Shown piece by piece: positions 35,770 through 45,315 of a stretch of DNA of 64,000 nucleotides. The notes beneath the pieces were generated by a model. That model was not told the origin of the DNA, searched no databases, and saw only the letters and a list, made by a program, of their open reading frames with translations. The DNA comes from JADJYF01 sp965278995. GTDB lineage: Bacteria; Pseudomonadota; Gammaproteobacteria; Ga0077536. Both the position numbers and the translations under genes were made by a program. The stretch is taken from assembly GCA_965278995.1 (NCBI GenBank), contig OZ257136.1:3100001-3164000 (forward strand). The letters are read 5' to 3'. The first letter of the stretch is position 1. Every line of letters starts with the position of its first letter.

Positions 35770-36476
35770 GGCGCCGGCTCCGCTGCGTCTGCGCGCGCTA
35801 TCGCATCGAGCAGGGTCGGCCACAAGGTCTCCAGGATCTGGCCCTGCACGGCCGCTGTCGGATGCAGTCCATCGCTCTGAAACGCGCTGGCGCTGGCCGC
35901 GAATCGCTCGAGCATGAATGGCGCCAGCACGATATTCCGCTCGGTGGCGACGTCGTCGAAAACCTGTTCGAACTGGCCGACATACTGTGGCCCGTAGTTG
36001 GGTGGAATGCGCACCTGTAACAGGACAGGCGTCGCGTTCACGGCTTCGATCGCATCGAGCATTCGATTGATATTGCGCGTGACTTCGGCGGGCGCAATAC
36101 CGCGCAGACCGTCGTTGGCACCGAGCGCGACCACCACCACCCGCGGTCGGTGTTCAGTCAATAACGCTGGCAGCCGTCTTGCGCCACCGGCGGTCGTTTC
36201 GCCGCTGATGCTGGCGTTCACTACCTGATACAGATAGCCTTGTTCCTCGAGGCGCGCTGTCAGCAGCGCTGGCCAGCTTTCTTCCATACGCAAACCATAA
36301 CCGGCACTCAGACTGTCGCCGACCAAAAGCATGACTGCACCGACGCCCGCCCACGCGCCATTCGACATCGCTGCCAGCAGCAACATTACGACCAACGATG
36401 CGCGCCGGCGCAGCGACGGCAATGGCCCGACCCATGGCCCAAACAATGGCCAAACCAATAGCGATGGCTCTCTCAT
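35766..36476 (-). CDS. tesA: Arylesterase/acyl-CoA thioesterase I, GDSL type
   Basis: Periplasmic SGNH hydrolase. Catalytic Ser in VGDSLSAGYG, oxyanion Gly/Asn in GANDG, and Asp-His in SDGLHP. Signal peptide RRRASLVVMLLLAAMSNGAWA. The start is uncertain: ATG at 36476 gives 236 residues with a long leader, TTG at 36422 gives a tidier signal, ATG at 36386 loses the positive n-region. Divergent from ybbA, as in E. coli, but here the two 5' ends overlap instead of facing across a gap. Confidence 0.9.
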   Translation of the reverse strand: MREPSLLVWPLFGPWVGPLPSLRRRASLVVMLLLAAMSNGAWAGVGAVMLLVGDSLSAGYGLRMEESWPALLTARLEEQGYLYQVVNASISGETTAGGARRLPALLTEHRPRVVVVALGANDGLRGIAPAEVTRNINRMLDAIEAVNATPVLLQVRIPPNYGPQYVGQFEQVFDDVATERNIVLAPFMLERFAASASAFQSDGLHPTAAVQGQILETLWPTLLDAIARADAAEPAP

Positions 36477-37131
36477 TGCAGCTGCCGGCGTATCCAAAGT
36501 GGTGGTGGGTCCAGAAGGCGAGATTCGCATCCTCGATGATATCAATTTTACTGTCGCGGCAGGCGAGCGTATCGCCGTAACCGGCGTGTCCGGCTCCGGC
36601 AAGTCGACCCTGCTCAGTCTGCTCGCCGGATTGGACACCGCGAGCAGCGGCACCATTCATGTACTCGGGCACGAACTCGGTGTTCTGGATGAAGACGCGC
36701 GCGCCAGTTTGCGCAGTCATCACGTTGGCTTCGTCTTTCAGGCATTTCATCTGGTGCCGAGTTTTACGGCGCTGGAAAACGTGATGCTGCCACTTGAACT
36801 GAAAGGTGAACGTGACGCCCGGCCACAGGCCGAAAGCATGCTCGCTCGTGTCGGTCTGGCTGCACGTGCCGGCCATTTTCCGCGCCAGTTGTCCGGCGGC
36901 GAACAACAGCGCGTGGCACTTGCACGCGCCTTCTGCACCGCGCCCGACATCCTCTTTGCCGATGAACCGACAGGCAATCTCGATGCTGCCAACGCAGCCG
37001 GCATTACCGAATTGTTGTTTGCCCTGAATGCCGATTTCGGCACGACGCTCGTCATCGTGACCCACGATCTGACGCTCGCTGGCGCCTGTCAGCGGCAACT
37101 CGCCCTGGCCGGAGGGCGACTGATTGGTTGA
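36331..37131 (+). CDS. ybbA: ABC transporter ATP-binding protein YbbA
   Basis: ATPase of the MacB/LolD-like YbbAP complex. 266 residues. Walker A GVSGSGKST, signature LSGGEQQRVALARAF, Walker B ILFADEPTGNLD. The conserved domain begins near residue 48 (IAAAGVSKVVVG), but no ATG, GTG or TTG lies between it and 36331, so a 47-residue Ser/Asn/Gly-rich N-terminal extension overlapping tesA seems required unless a rare start codon is used. Overlaps ybbP by 8 bp. Confidence 0.9.
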   Translation: MTAPTPAHAPFDIAASSNITTNDARRRSDGNGPTHGPNNGQTNSDGSLIAAAGVSKVVVGPEGEIRILDDINFTVAAGERIAVTGVSGSGKSTLLSLLAGLDTASSGTIHVLGHELGVLDEDARASLRSHHVGFVFQAFHLVPSFTALENVMLPLELKGERDARPQAESMLARVGLAARAGHFPRQLSGGEQQRVALARAFCTAPDILFADEPTGNLDAANAAGITELLFALNADFGTTLVIVTHDLTLAGACQRQLALAGGRLIG

Positions 37132-39643
37132 GGCCATACCCCCGTCCGGCGGCAGCTGGCGGCGGCTCGTCGTGCTCGCCGGCCGTCTATTACGGCGCGA
37201 TCTCGCCAGCGGACGACTCCTGGTCATGTTGACGGCCACGCTGGTAGCTGTCGCGAGCACGGTTTCTGTCAGTCTGCTCGTTGGTCGAGTCGAGCAGGTC
37301 CTGTTGAGCGAAGCGAGCGCCTTGCTGGCTGCCGACCTCGCGATCGCCTCCAACGAAGCGCCGCCGGCAGCGTATCGCGAGCTAGCTGCCACGATCGGCC
37401 TGCGCAACGCGAGCACCGTGGCCGTGCGCAGCGTCGTCGCGTACGACGAGCGTTTGCAACTGGTCCGGTTGAAAGCAGTCGATGACGGTTATCCGCTGCG
37501 TGGCACCTTGCAGACCGCGACCACGGTCGGAGCGACGGCCGAGCGCACGCAGCAGGGTCCTCCTCGTGGTGAAATCTGGGGTGACCTCAAGCTGCTGCAA
37601 CTGCTCAATATCAAACCGGGTGTCGAACTGGGCGTCGGTGGCTCTCATCTGCGCCTGACGCGCGTGCTCGTGCTCGAACCGGATAGCGGCGGTGACGCTT
37701 TCGCCATCGCACCGCAAGCGCTGATGCATCTGGACGACCTCGCCGCTACCGGTCTGATCGTGCCAGGCAGCCGCGCGAGCTATACGACCCTGGTGGCAGG
37801 CGATGCTGAGCCACTCGCGCGCTTTCGCGCACAAGTCGATCTGCGTCCCGGCGATCGCCTGAGCGATCCGCGCAATGCCCGACCAGAGCTGCGATCGGCG
37901 TTTACGCAAGCCGAAAGATTTCTGAGTCTGGCTGCTTTCACCGGCGTTCTGCTCGCAACGGTCGGCGTCGCGTTGGCCGCGCATGGTTACAGTGAACACC
38001 ACGCCTTGACTGTGGCGGTATTGAAAACACTTGGACTCGGGCGGCGCAAGACCCTGCTGCTGCTCACGCTCGAACTCACACTGCTGGCGCTGCTCGCTGC
38101 CGGACTAGGCGATCTGCTCGCGCTTGGCGTACATCGTCTGTTGCTCGATGCATTCGTCCCGCAACTCGGTGAACTACATCAGACCCTGCCGTGGCTGCCG
38201 CTCGTCCATGGCGTAGCCATCGCCTGCGCCACGCTCGGCGGTTTTGCCCTGCCTGCGCTGGCTGGACTGGCCCGTATTCCAGTGACGGCCGTGCTCGCCC
38301 GTGACAGGGCCGGCTTTCATCCACCGGCGCTGTTCAGCGTCGCAATCGGTCTGCTCGCGGTCATCGCCATTGCGCCGTGGCATGTCGGCAATCCTCGCCT
38401 CGTGATCTTCGCGCTGGGCGGCATGCTCGTCGCTGCGCTCACGCTGGCTGTGGCGGCGCGCGGGCTTGTGCATCTGCTCGGTCGGTTGCGTGGCCGTACC
38501 CGAATGAGCTGGCGTTTCGGGCTCGCTAACATCGCGCGCCGCGCGCGTTTGAGCGTGCTGCAGACAACAGCCGTCGGACTCGGTATTGCGGTTGTGCTGC
38601 TGCTCGGTCTGGTGCGTGGAGACCTCGTCGGCCAATGGACAGCGCGCCTGCCGGCGGATGCGCCCAACCAGTTCCTGATCAACATCCAACCCGATGAACT
38701 GCCCCAACTCCGCGCTTTTCTCACCGAACAACACTTGCACGCGCCAGCGTTCTATCCGATGGTGCGTGGTCGTCTGACCGCCATCAACGGCAAAGCGGTC
38801 AATCCAGACGACTTTACCGATGCGCGCGCTCGGCGGCTTGCCGACCGCGAGTTCAATCTCTCCTCAGCGACTCTCATGAAACCGGATAATCGCCTGGTCG
38901 AAGGGCGCTGGTGGGCCGAGGACAGTACGCTGCCGGAACTCTCGGTCGAGGAAGGTATTGCCGAGACGCTTGGACTTACACTCGGCGACGAACTCGAATT
39001 CACCATCGCCGGCCGTGCAACGCGCGGGCGGGTAACGAGTCTTCGTCAGGTCGATTGGGACAACTTCGAAGTCAATTTCTTCGTCGTTACCACGCCGATG
39101 ATGCTGGACGACGAGCCAGCGACGTATATCACCAGTTTTCACGTCGACCCGACAAAGTCGAAACTGCTGGCCAGACTGGTCGAGCGTTTCCCGAGCGTCA
39201 CCGTGCTCGACGTCGATGCTCTCATGCAGCAGGTTCGCGACATCATGGCAAGGGTGTCGTCGGCGCTGTTGTGGGTTTTCGTCTTCGCGCTCGCCGCTGG
39301 CGCGCTGGTGCTGGCCGCCGCAGTTCAGGCCAGTCAGCGTGAACGGATGCAGGACACCGTATTGCTCAAGACGCTTGGCGCTTCGGCTCGTTTTGTCCGC
39401 CGCACAATGCTGATCGAATTCGGCCTCCTCGGCCTGCTCGCCGGCACTATCGGTACGCTCGGCGCGGTCGTTACCGGCTGGGCGCTGGCGAACTGGGTGC
39501 TCGACATGAGCTATGCGCCCGGCTGGCTGGTGCCGCTCGCCGGTGTCATGAGCGGCGTGGTCGGCGTCTGCGTGGTTGGCATGAGTATCGTCACGCGCGC
39601 ACTGCGTCTGCCGGTCGTTCGTGGCCTGAGTGAAGTCGCCTGA
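37124..39643 (+). CDS. ybbP: ABC transporter permease YbbP (FtsX-like)
   Basis: Large permease of 839 residues, with FtsX-type cores in two halves: an N-terminal helix, a periplasmic region, membrane helices around 260-460, a second periplasmic domain (NQFLINIQPDELPQLRAFLT to VERFPSVTVLDVDALM) and C-terminal helices. The coupling region QASQRERMQDTVLLKTLGAS is typical. With YbbA and TesA it forms a conserved trio of uncertain substrate, proposed to export or clear lipids. Confidence 0.93.
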   Translation: MVEAIPPSGGSWRRLVVLAGRLLRRDLASGRLLVMLTATLVAVASTVSVSLLVGRVEQVLLSEASALLAADLAIASNEAPPAAYRELAATIGLRNASTVAVRSVVAYDERLQLVRLKAVDDGYPLRGTLQTATTVGATAERTQQGPPRGEIWGDLKLLQLLNIKPGVELGVGGSHLRLTRVLVLEPDSGGDAFAIAPQALMHLDDLAATGLIVPGSRASYTTLVAGDAEPLARFRAQVDLRPGDRLSDPRNARPELRSAFTQAERFLSLAAFTGVLLATVGVALAAHGYSEHHALTVAVLKTLGLGRRKTLLLLTLELTLLALLAAGLGDLLALGVHRLLLDAFVPQLGELHQTLPWLPLVHGVAIACATLGGFALPALAGLARIPVTAVLARDRAGFHPPALFSVAIGLLAVIAIAPWHVGNPRLVIFALGGMLVAALTLAVAARGLVHLLGRLRGRTRMSWRFGLANIARRARLSVLQTTAVGLGIAVVLLLGLVRGDLVGQWTARLPADAPNQFLINIQPDELPQLRAFLTEQHLHAPAFYPMVRGRLTAINGKAVNPDDFTDARARRLADREFNLSSATLMKPDNRLVEGRWWAEDSTLPELSVEEGIAETLGLTLGDELEFTIAGRATRGRVTSLRQVDWDNFEVNFFVVTTPMMLDDEPATYITSFHVDPTKSKLLARLVERFPSVTVLDVDALMQQVRDIMARVSSALLWVFVFALAAGALVLAAAVQASQRERMQDTVLLKTLGASARFVRRTMLIEFGLLGLLAGTIGTLGAVVTGWALANWVLDMSYAPGWLVPLAGVMSGVVGVCVVGMSIVTRALRLPVVRGLSEVA

Positions 39644-39657
39644 CGCACAGGCCGGCG

Positions 39658-40017
39658 CTACAGGCGGTGATCGCCGGCGCTGGTCCACGGTGGACTGACC
39701 AACGCGATAAAGCGCAGACATTCGCCTTCGAGATTGTCGATCCATTGCTGAGCCCCGGGCGGAATAAACACCGCATCGCCGGCAACGAGTTCGCGCGTCT
39801 CGTCGTCGATATGCATGAGACCGCGGCCGGCCAGCACAAAATACACCTCGGCCTGCTCGAGCCGGTGGCGGTAACTGGACGCATGCGGTTCGACTTCAGC
39901 GACAGCGAGCGAATACGGCAACGCGAGCTGCTCGTATTCCGGGTGCAGCAGTTCGAACACGCGACAGCCGTCATTCGCTATCATGGGCACACAAGCGGAC
40001 AGGGATTTGCACATCAT
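39658..40017 (-). CDS. Cupin domain protein
   Basis: Small single-domain cupin of 119 residues. Motif 1 SSYRHRLEQAEVYFVLAGRG has only one good metal His and a Glu; motif 2 GDAVFIPPGAQQWIDNLEG lacks the usual His and has Gln, so the metal site may be incomplete. Start at 40017 or the later Met at 39984. Convergent with ybbP and divergent from hemH. Function unknown; possibly binds a small sugar or ligand. Confidence 0.8.
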   Translation of the reverse strand: MMCKSLSACVPMIANDGCRVFELLHPEYEQLALPYSLAVAEVEPHASSYRHRLEQAEVYFVLAGRGLMHIDDETRELVAGDAVFIPPGAQQWIDNLEGECLRFIALVSPPWTSAGDHRL

Positions 40018-40102
40018 GGTCAGGATCCTGGTCGGGCATCTTTACACTAGGGTGTCGATTTCGCCGCAATCATAATCGAGCCGCCGACCGGAACGCCGAA
40101 TC

Positions 40103-41212
40103 ATGCCGCGCTATCAGGGAACCGCCGCTTTCGAACACGGGCGCGCGTCGCGTGTCGGCATCCTGCTCAGCAATCTCGGCACGCCGACGGCACCGACGAC
40201 AGCAGCAGTGCGTCGCTACCTGGCCGAATTCCTGAGCGATCCACGTGTCGTCGAACTGCCGCGCCTGCTATGGCTGCCGATACTCCACGGCATCATCCTG
40301 AATCTGCGGCCACGGCGGTCCGCACACGCGTATGCCAGCATCTGGCGCGACGATGGCTCACCGTTGCTGAGTCTGTCGCGCCGGCTGTGCGACGGCCTGA
40401 CCGCACATTTCCGCGCGACGCAGGGCGACGAAGTCATATTTGCTCTGGGCATGCGCTATGGCGAGCCCTCGATTGCGAGCGCGCTCGACGAACTGCTGGC
40501 CGCGGGCGCACGTCGCATCCTGGTGCTGCCGCTGTATCCGCAATATGCCGCGGCGACGACTGCCTCGGTCAGCGATGCGGTGTTCGATTACTGCAAGCGA
40601 TTGCGTTGGATTCCTGAATTGCGTTTCATCGCTGACTACCATCAGGAACCGCGCTACATCGCCGCGCTCAAGCAATCCATCAGTGAATACTGGTCCGCGC
40701 ACGGTCGCGCCGAGCGATTGATGATGTCTTTTCACGGGATACCGCGTGATTATTTTCTGGCTGGCGATCCGTATTTCTGCCAGTGTCAGGCCACCGGACG
40801 ACTGCTCGGCGAAGCGCTGACGCTCGAGCCAGGCAGCTGGGATTTGTGCTTCCAATCACGTTTCGGACGCCAGCAGTGGCTGGAGCCTTATACCGACAAG
40901 ACGCTGACGGCGCTCGCTCAGTCCGGGGTAACGACGATTGACGTGGTCTGCCCGGGTTTTGCCACCGATTGTCTGGAAACGCTGGAAGAAATCGCCTTGC
41001 AGAACGCTGCATTGTTCCAACAGGCCGGTGGAGGCGAGCTCCGATATATTCCGGCGCTGAATGACAGTGCTGCGCATATCGGCGCGCTCGCCGGGATCAT
41101 CACCGGGCATCTCGATGGCTGGCTCGATGGAGCGGCCGCCGCCACGCGCCGAGATCGTGCCGAAAGTGCCGCCGCCGCTGCGCGCGCTATCGCTGCCGGT
41201 GCGCCGCGTTGA
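40103..41212 (+). CDS. hemH: Ferrochelatase
   Basis: Inserts Fe2+ into protoporphyrin IX at the membrane, last step of haem synthesis. 369 residues. N-terminal GILLSNLGTPTAPTTAAVRR, catalytic His in LMMSFHGIPRDYF, and the C-terminal VCPGFATDCLETLEEI are all conserved. The C-terminal tail after residue 340 is Ala/Arg rich and longer than in E. coli. Haem genes hemB and hemH are both here but 14 kb apart. Confidence 0.96.
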   Translation: MPRYQGTAAFEHGRASRVGILLSNLGTPTAPTTAAVRRYLAEFLSDPRVVELPRLLWLPILHGIILNLRPRRSAHAYASIWRDDGSPLLSLSRRLCDGLTAHFRATQGDEVIFALGMRYGEPSIASALDELLAAGARRILVLPLYPQYAAATTASVSDAVFDYCKRLRWIPELRFIADYHQEPRYIAALKQSISEYWSAHGRAERLMMSFHGIPRDYFLAGDPYFCQCQATGRLLGEALTLEPGSWDLCFQSRFGRQQWLEPYTDKTLTALAQSGVTTIDVVCPGFATDCLETLEEIALQNAALFQQAGGGELRYIPALNDSAAHIGALAGIITGHLDGWLDGAAAATRRDRAESAAAAARAIAAGAPR

Positions 41213-41224
41213 ACCGCGTATGCG

Positions 41225-41509
41225 TTAACGCACGACTTTGACGCCGCGCCAGAACGCGATGTGATCCTTGATATTGGCGGCAGCCGGTTTGGGGTCGGGG
41301 TAGTACCAGGCAGCGTCGTCGAGTCGCTGGCCGCCAACGACGACATGATAGTAACTGGCCGTACCTTTCCAGCCGCAGACCGTATGCGTCGCACTGGGTT
41401 CGAGATAGACCTGCTCAACCTGCGACGGCGGGAAATAAACATTACCCTCGACCACTTCGTAGTGGTCGGCCGTTGCGATGACGGTCTCCTGCCATTCTGC
41501 GTGTGCCAT
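41225..41509 (-). CDS. DUF427 domain protein
   Basis: 94-residue protein of the DUF427 family. The conserved blocks are visible: VVEGNVYFPPSQV, THTVCGWKGTASYYHVVVGG and AAWYYPDPKPAA. Some relatives may act on nucleotides, but no firm role is known. Convergent with hemH with a 12 bp gap. No signal peptide, so probably cytoplasmic. Confidence 0.9.
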   Translation of the reverse strand: MAHAEWQETVIATADHYEVVEGNVYFPPSQVEQVYLEPSATHTVCGWKGTASYYHVVVGGQRLDDAAWYYPDPKPAAANIKDHIAFWRGVKVVR

Positions 41510-41611
41510 TTTTAGATCTCCTGCTGTCGATCAATTGTCGCCGTGGACCAAACTAACGGCCATACTACCGATAGGCGCTGCCATGCTTGCTCGCAAGTCG
41601 CCGGCGCCGAA

Positions 41612-42202
41612 CTACGGGCGATGGCCCAGAACATGTGTCAGCGGTCGGCGCTGCTGCTCGACAAGTTCTTTTGGCCAGCCGTACCAGAACATGCCGACGA
41701 CGAACTCGTGCTCCGGCGCGATCTCGAGTTCGGCATAGAAAGCATCACTGCGGGTGACTTCCCCGGTCGACCATTTCGCACCGACACCCTGCGCCCACAA
41801 GGCAAGCTGCAGATTCTGCGCGGCGCAACAGCAGGCAGCATAGTCTTCCTGCTCGCGGATCCGCTCAGCGTTACGGTCGCAGGTCAGCAACAGCCAACCG
41901 GGCATCGCCATCCAGCGTTGTTCCTTGATTTCTGCCGCGCGTTCACCGCGCGTTGCGCGGACCTGCGCGGCATTCAGTCGCGCCAGCGCCGCGCGCGTGC
42001 GCGGCCCCAGGAGATAGAAATGCCACGGCTCAGTGCGATGATGATTGGGCGCCCAGCAGGCCAGTTCGATTGCCTGCACAATGATCGCTTCCGGCACGGG
42101 CTCAGGGTGAAAATCGTGTACCGTGCGGCGAGCGCGCAGTACGCCGTGTACTGCCGCAGTGACGGCAACTGATGACGATACGATGGAGTCCGCGACGTTC
42201 AC
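41612..42202 (-). CDS. Nitroreductase family protein
   Basis: FMN-dependent NAD(P)H oxidoreductase of the NfsB/YdjA type, 196 residues. FMN-phosphate motif RARRTVHDFHPEPVP, CWAPNHHRTEPWHF (YdjA-like) and C-terminal GMFWYGWPKE are present. Its short length and NHHRTEPW motif suggest the YdjA subgroup, whose natural substrate is unknown. Divergent from slt. Confidence 0.87.
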   Translation of the reverse strand: MNVADSIVSSSVAVTAAVHGVLRARRTVHDFHPEPVPEAIIVQAIELACWAPNHHRTEPWHFYLLGPRTRAALARLNAAQVRATRGERAAEIKEQRWMAMPGWLLLTCDRNAERIREQEDYAACCCAAQNLQLALWAQGVGAKWSTGEVTRSDAFYAELEIAPEHEFVVGMFWYGWPKELVEQQRRPLTHVLGHRP

Positions 42203-42323
42203 GATGATGGTTCCTCATAACAACGCTGCCCGCGCAGCGCTCGCGACAGTCTGCCGCTGTCGCGACGGGAACGCCAGCCGGACCGACGCAATTCGGCGCA
42301 TTGACCGGCGGTGGCCAGGTGCA

Positions 42324-44276
42324 ATGGTGGCAGCAGTAGTGGCCGCACTGCTCTTGTTGTCGGTCACCGCAGCTGCGCAAACACCGGTGCCGGCCGAGAC
42401 GCTGAACGCCGCGCGCGTCGTCTATATGCGGGCGCGCCAGGAATTGCAGCTCGGCCATCGTCAACAGGCTCTCGCACTGGCAGCCACCATTACGGGTTAC
42501 CCGCTGTATCCTTATCTTGAGTACGACGATTTGCGACGTCGACTCGCGCAACTGCCCGATACGGACGTCGCACGGTTCCTGGCCCATCATGACGATACGC
42601 TGCTGGCCGCGCGACTGCGCCAGGAATGGCTGCGTGAGCTGGCAGTGCGAAAGCTGTGGACGCTGTACCGCCGCGACTATCGTAAAACTGCCGATCTGAC
42701 GGCGCGGTGTCACGCTGCAACCGCCGAGTACGCCGGTGGCAACGCTGATGCTGCGCTCGAAGCGACGGTTGAATTGTGGATGCTCGGTGTACCGATGCCA
42801 GCAGCTTGCGATCCCGCGTTTGCCCGTCTCGCCACCAGCACCCGCTACGATGACACTCTGATCTGGGATCGCCTCCGACTCGCGTTTGCGCATGGCCATA
42901 GCGGACTCGCGGCATACCTGGCGCGCCAGCTGCGTGCGGCAGACACGCGTGCCCTGGCCTCCAGTTGGGTCCGTGCAGCGCAGAACCCGGCCGGCGAACT
43001 CGACACGCTTGCCAGCAGCGGACCGCGTGGGCAAGAAGCACTGGTTTATGCCCTGGAACGGCTGGCCAGACTGAATGTCGACGCCGCCCGTGCGGCGTGG
43101 AACAGGCTCATCCGTCGAAGCGTCAGTTTCAGTGCGGCCGATGCCGGGCATATCGCGGCTACGCTGGCCATCCAGGCCGCCGACGCCGACCATGCGGACA
43201 GCATTGCGCTGCTCGATGCCGTACCTGCGGCTGCTGTCGACAGTAGCGTTGAACGCTACCGCCTGCGCGTCGCCATCGCCCGCGGCGACTGGGCCGCGTT
43301 ATTGCGATGGACCGAGCAACCACCGCATGCCGAGGAAGACACCCTGCGCTGGAAATACTGGCAGGCGCGTTCGCTGCTCCATCATGGCCGCGAGGAAGCT
43401 GGCCAGGGGATGCTGCACGAGTTGGCTCGCGAACGCGATTATTATGGCTTCATCGCCGCCGACGCAGTCGGCGGCACTTATGCATTTCAATCGCGCTCGA
43501 TAGCGGTGACGCCGGATGAAACTGCGCAACTGCTGCGACATCCAGGGCTGGTTCGAGCGCACGAACTCGGGCTCGTGAATCAGCGCGCGGACGCGCGAAG
43601 CGAATGGGCGTTCGAGACCGCGCGTTTCGACCACCGCCAACTGGAAGTTGCCGCTGTCATCGCGACCGCGTGGAGCTGGCATGACAGTGCTATTGCCGCA
43701 CTTGGCCAGGCCCGGTCGTATGACGACCTGATCCTGCGCTTTCCCGTCCTGCACACCGAAGTCGTTGTCGCGCAAGCGCGAAAATACGCGCTCGATCCGG
43801 CGCGTGTGATGGCCATCATCCGCTCGGAAAGTGCATTCGCGCGCGAAGCCCGTTCAGTCGCCGGAGCGCTTGGACTCATGCAACTGCTCCCGGGCACCGC
43901 GCGCGAAACTGCGCAGCGCATCGGTTTACCGTTCAGTGGCAACGCACAGCTCTTCCAGCCGCGCACCAACATTGCACTCGGCGCGGCATATCTCAGCCAG
44001 GTTCAGCAGGGTTTCGGCGGCAGCTTCGTGATGGCCGCGGCGGCGTATAATGCCGGGCCTGGCCGGGTGCGTCAGTGGCAAGGTTCGACCTGCATCTCCG
44101 CCGAAAAGTGGATAGAGCTGATCCCGTTCGCCGAGACCAAGGCCTATGTTCGACGCGCCCTGTTCTATGCAGCCATCTACCAGTGGCGGCTGGATCGCCC
44201 GTTGACGAGACTCGAAGCAATGATGGACGCGATCCCTGCGCGGGACGTATCCGAGACAACAAGCTGCAAGCTATGA
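42324..44276 (+). CDS. slt: Soluble lytic murein transglycosylase
   Basis: Periplasmic peptidoglycan-cleaving enzyme of the Slt70 type. Start at 42324 gives 650 residues (E. coli precursor 645) and a signal segment MVAAVVAALLLLSVTAAAQ with AGGTG upstream; the n-region lacks Arg/Lys, so an upstream start at 42207 remains possible. Alpha-superhelical U and L domains lead to the C-terminal SLT domain: catalytic Glu in IRSESAF, GALGLMQLLPGTA, AAYNAGPGRV. The stop overlaps the next start (ATGA). Confidence 0.93.
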   Translation: MVAAVVAALLLLSVTAAAQTPVPAETLNAARVVYMRARQELQLGHRQQALALAATITGYPLYPYLEYDDLRRRLAQLPDTDVARFLAHHDDTLLAARLRQEWLRELAVRKLWTLYRRDYRKTADLTARCHAATAEYAGGNADAALEATVELWMLGVPMPAACDPAFARLATSTRYDDTLIWDRLRLAFAHGHSGLAAYLARQLRAADTRALASSWVRAAQNPAGELDTLASSGPRGQEALVYALERLARLNVDAARAAWNRLIRRSVSFSAADAGHIAATLAIQAADADHADSIALLDAVPAAAVDSSVERYRLRVAIARGDWAALLRWTEQPPHAEEDTLRWKYWQARSLLHHGREEAGQGMLHELARERDYYGFIAADAVGGTYAFQSRSIAVTPDETAQLLRHPGLVRAHELGLVNQRADARSEWAFETARFDHRQLEVAAVIATAWSWHDSAIAALGQARSYDDLILRFPVLHTEVVVAQARKYALDPARVMAIIRSESAFAREARSVAGALGLMQLLPGTARETAQRIGLPFSGNAQLFQPRTNIALGAAYLSQVQQGFGGSFVMAAAAYNAGPGRVRQWQGSTCISAEKWIELIPFAETKAYVRRALFYAAIYQWRLDRPLTRLEAMMDAIPARDVSETTSCKL

Positions 44277-45262
44277 CCATATCGACCATCGACGCCAACG
44301 GCAGCCCGAACACCATCGGCATTCTCGGTGGCACCGGCTTCGTTGGCAGTGTCCTGGCCAATCGGCTGGTGACACAAGGCTACCGCCTGCGAATTTTGAC
44401 CCGCGACCGCCAGCATGGCCGCGGGCTGTGGTTGCTGCCCGACACCGAAGTCGTGGAAATTGACCCTCTCGATCAGGATCGACTGAGCCACGCGCTCGGC
44501 GGCTGCAGCGCGCTGATCAACCTCGTCGGCATTCTGAATGAGCGCGGTGACAATGGCGCTGGATTCCGTCGCGTGCACGTCGATATCGCCATCAACGCCG
44601 CCAAAGCCTGCAAAGCCCAGGACGTTCCGCGTCTGCTGCACATAAGCGCATTGAACGCCGACGGTCTTGCCGCCAGCCATTACCTGCGAAGCAAAGGCGA
44701 AGCCGAAAAGCTGTTGATGGCCGAACACGGCAAACGACTGGCCGTCACCATCATGCGACCGTCGGTTATCTTCGGACCGCACGATCGTTTTCTGAATCGC
44801 TTTGCCGGGCTGCTGGCGATGAGTCCGGGCCTGTTTCCACTGGCCTGTGCGTCAACGCGGTTTCAGCCGGTCTATGTCGGGGATGTCGCTGACGCTTTCA
44901 TCTGCGCGCTCTCCGATAACGCAACTGCCGGCCACAAATACGATCTCGGTGGGCCGGACGTCCGCAGCCTGGCCGAGATAGTCGACTATGTGGCCCGCGT
45001 CAGTGGCCACCCGACCCGGATTATCGCGCTCGGACAAACGTTGTCCTCGTTGCAGGCAAGCATCATGGAATATCTGCCAGGCAAACCGTTTTCGCGCGAT
45101 AATTTTCGCGCCGCGCAACAGGATTCGATCTGCGCACAAAGCAACGGCCTGGTCACACTGGGTCTAGCGCCAACGCCGATGGAGAGCATCGTGCCGCAGT
45201 ATCTCGGCGGCCGCAGCATGCGCAATCGCTACGATGACTTCCGCGGTACCGCAGCGCGTTGA
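44273..45262 (+). CDS. NDUFA9-like NAD(P)-binding reductase
   Basis: 329-residue atypical short-chain dehydrogenase of the complex I NDUFA9/YcfE-like group. Glycine-rich nucleotide motif IGILGGTGFVGSVLANRLV near the N terminus, RILTRDRQ, LINLVGILNERG and HISALNADGLAASHYLRSKG. The catalytic Tyr-XXX-Lys appears as YLRSK. Starts inside the slt stop, so it is coupled to slt. The bacterial role is not known; quinone- or NADH-related membrane functions have been proposed for the family. Confidence 0.85.
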   Translation: MTISTIDANGSPNTIGILGGTGFVGSVLANRLVTQGYRLRILTRDRQHGRGLWLLPDTEVVEIDPLDQDRLSHALGGCSALINLVGILNERGDNGAGFRRVHVDIAINAAKACKAQDVPRLLHISALNADGLAASHYLRSKGEAEKLLMAEHGKRLAVTIMRPSVIFGPHDRFLNRFAGLLAMSPGLFPLACASTRFQPVYVGDVADAFICALSDNATAGHKYDLGGPDVRSLAEIVDYVARVSGHPTRIIALGQTLSSLQASIMEYLPGKPFSRDNFRAAQQDSICAQSNGLVTLGLAPTPMESIVPQYLGGRSMRNRYDDFRGTAAR

Positions 45263-45315
45263 GCAGCACGCCGCGGCCTGCTCGGCCGGCCGACTGGCCG
45301 GCGAGTAACGACACC

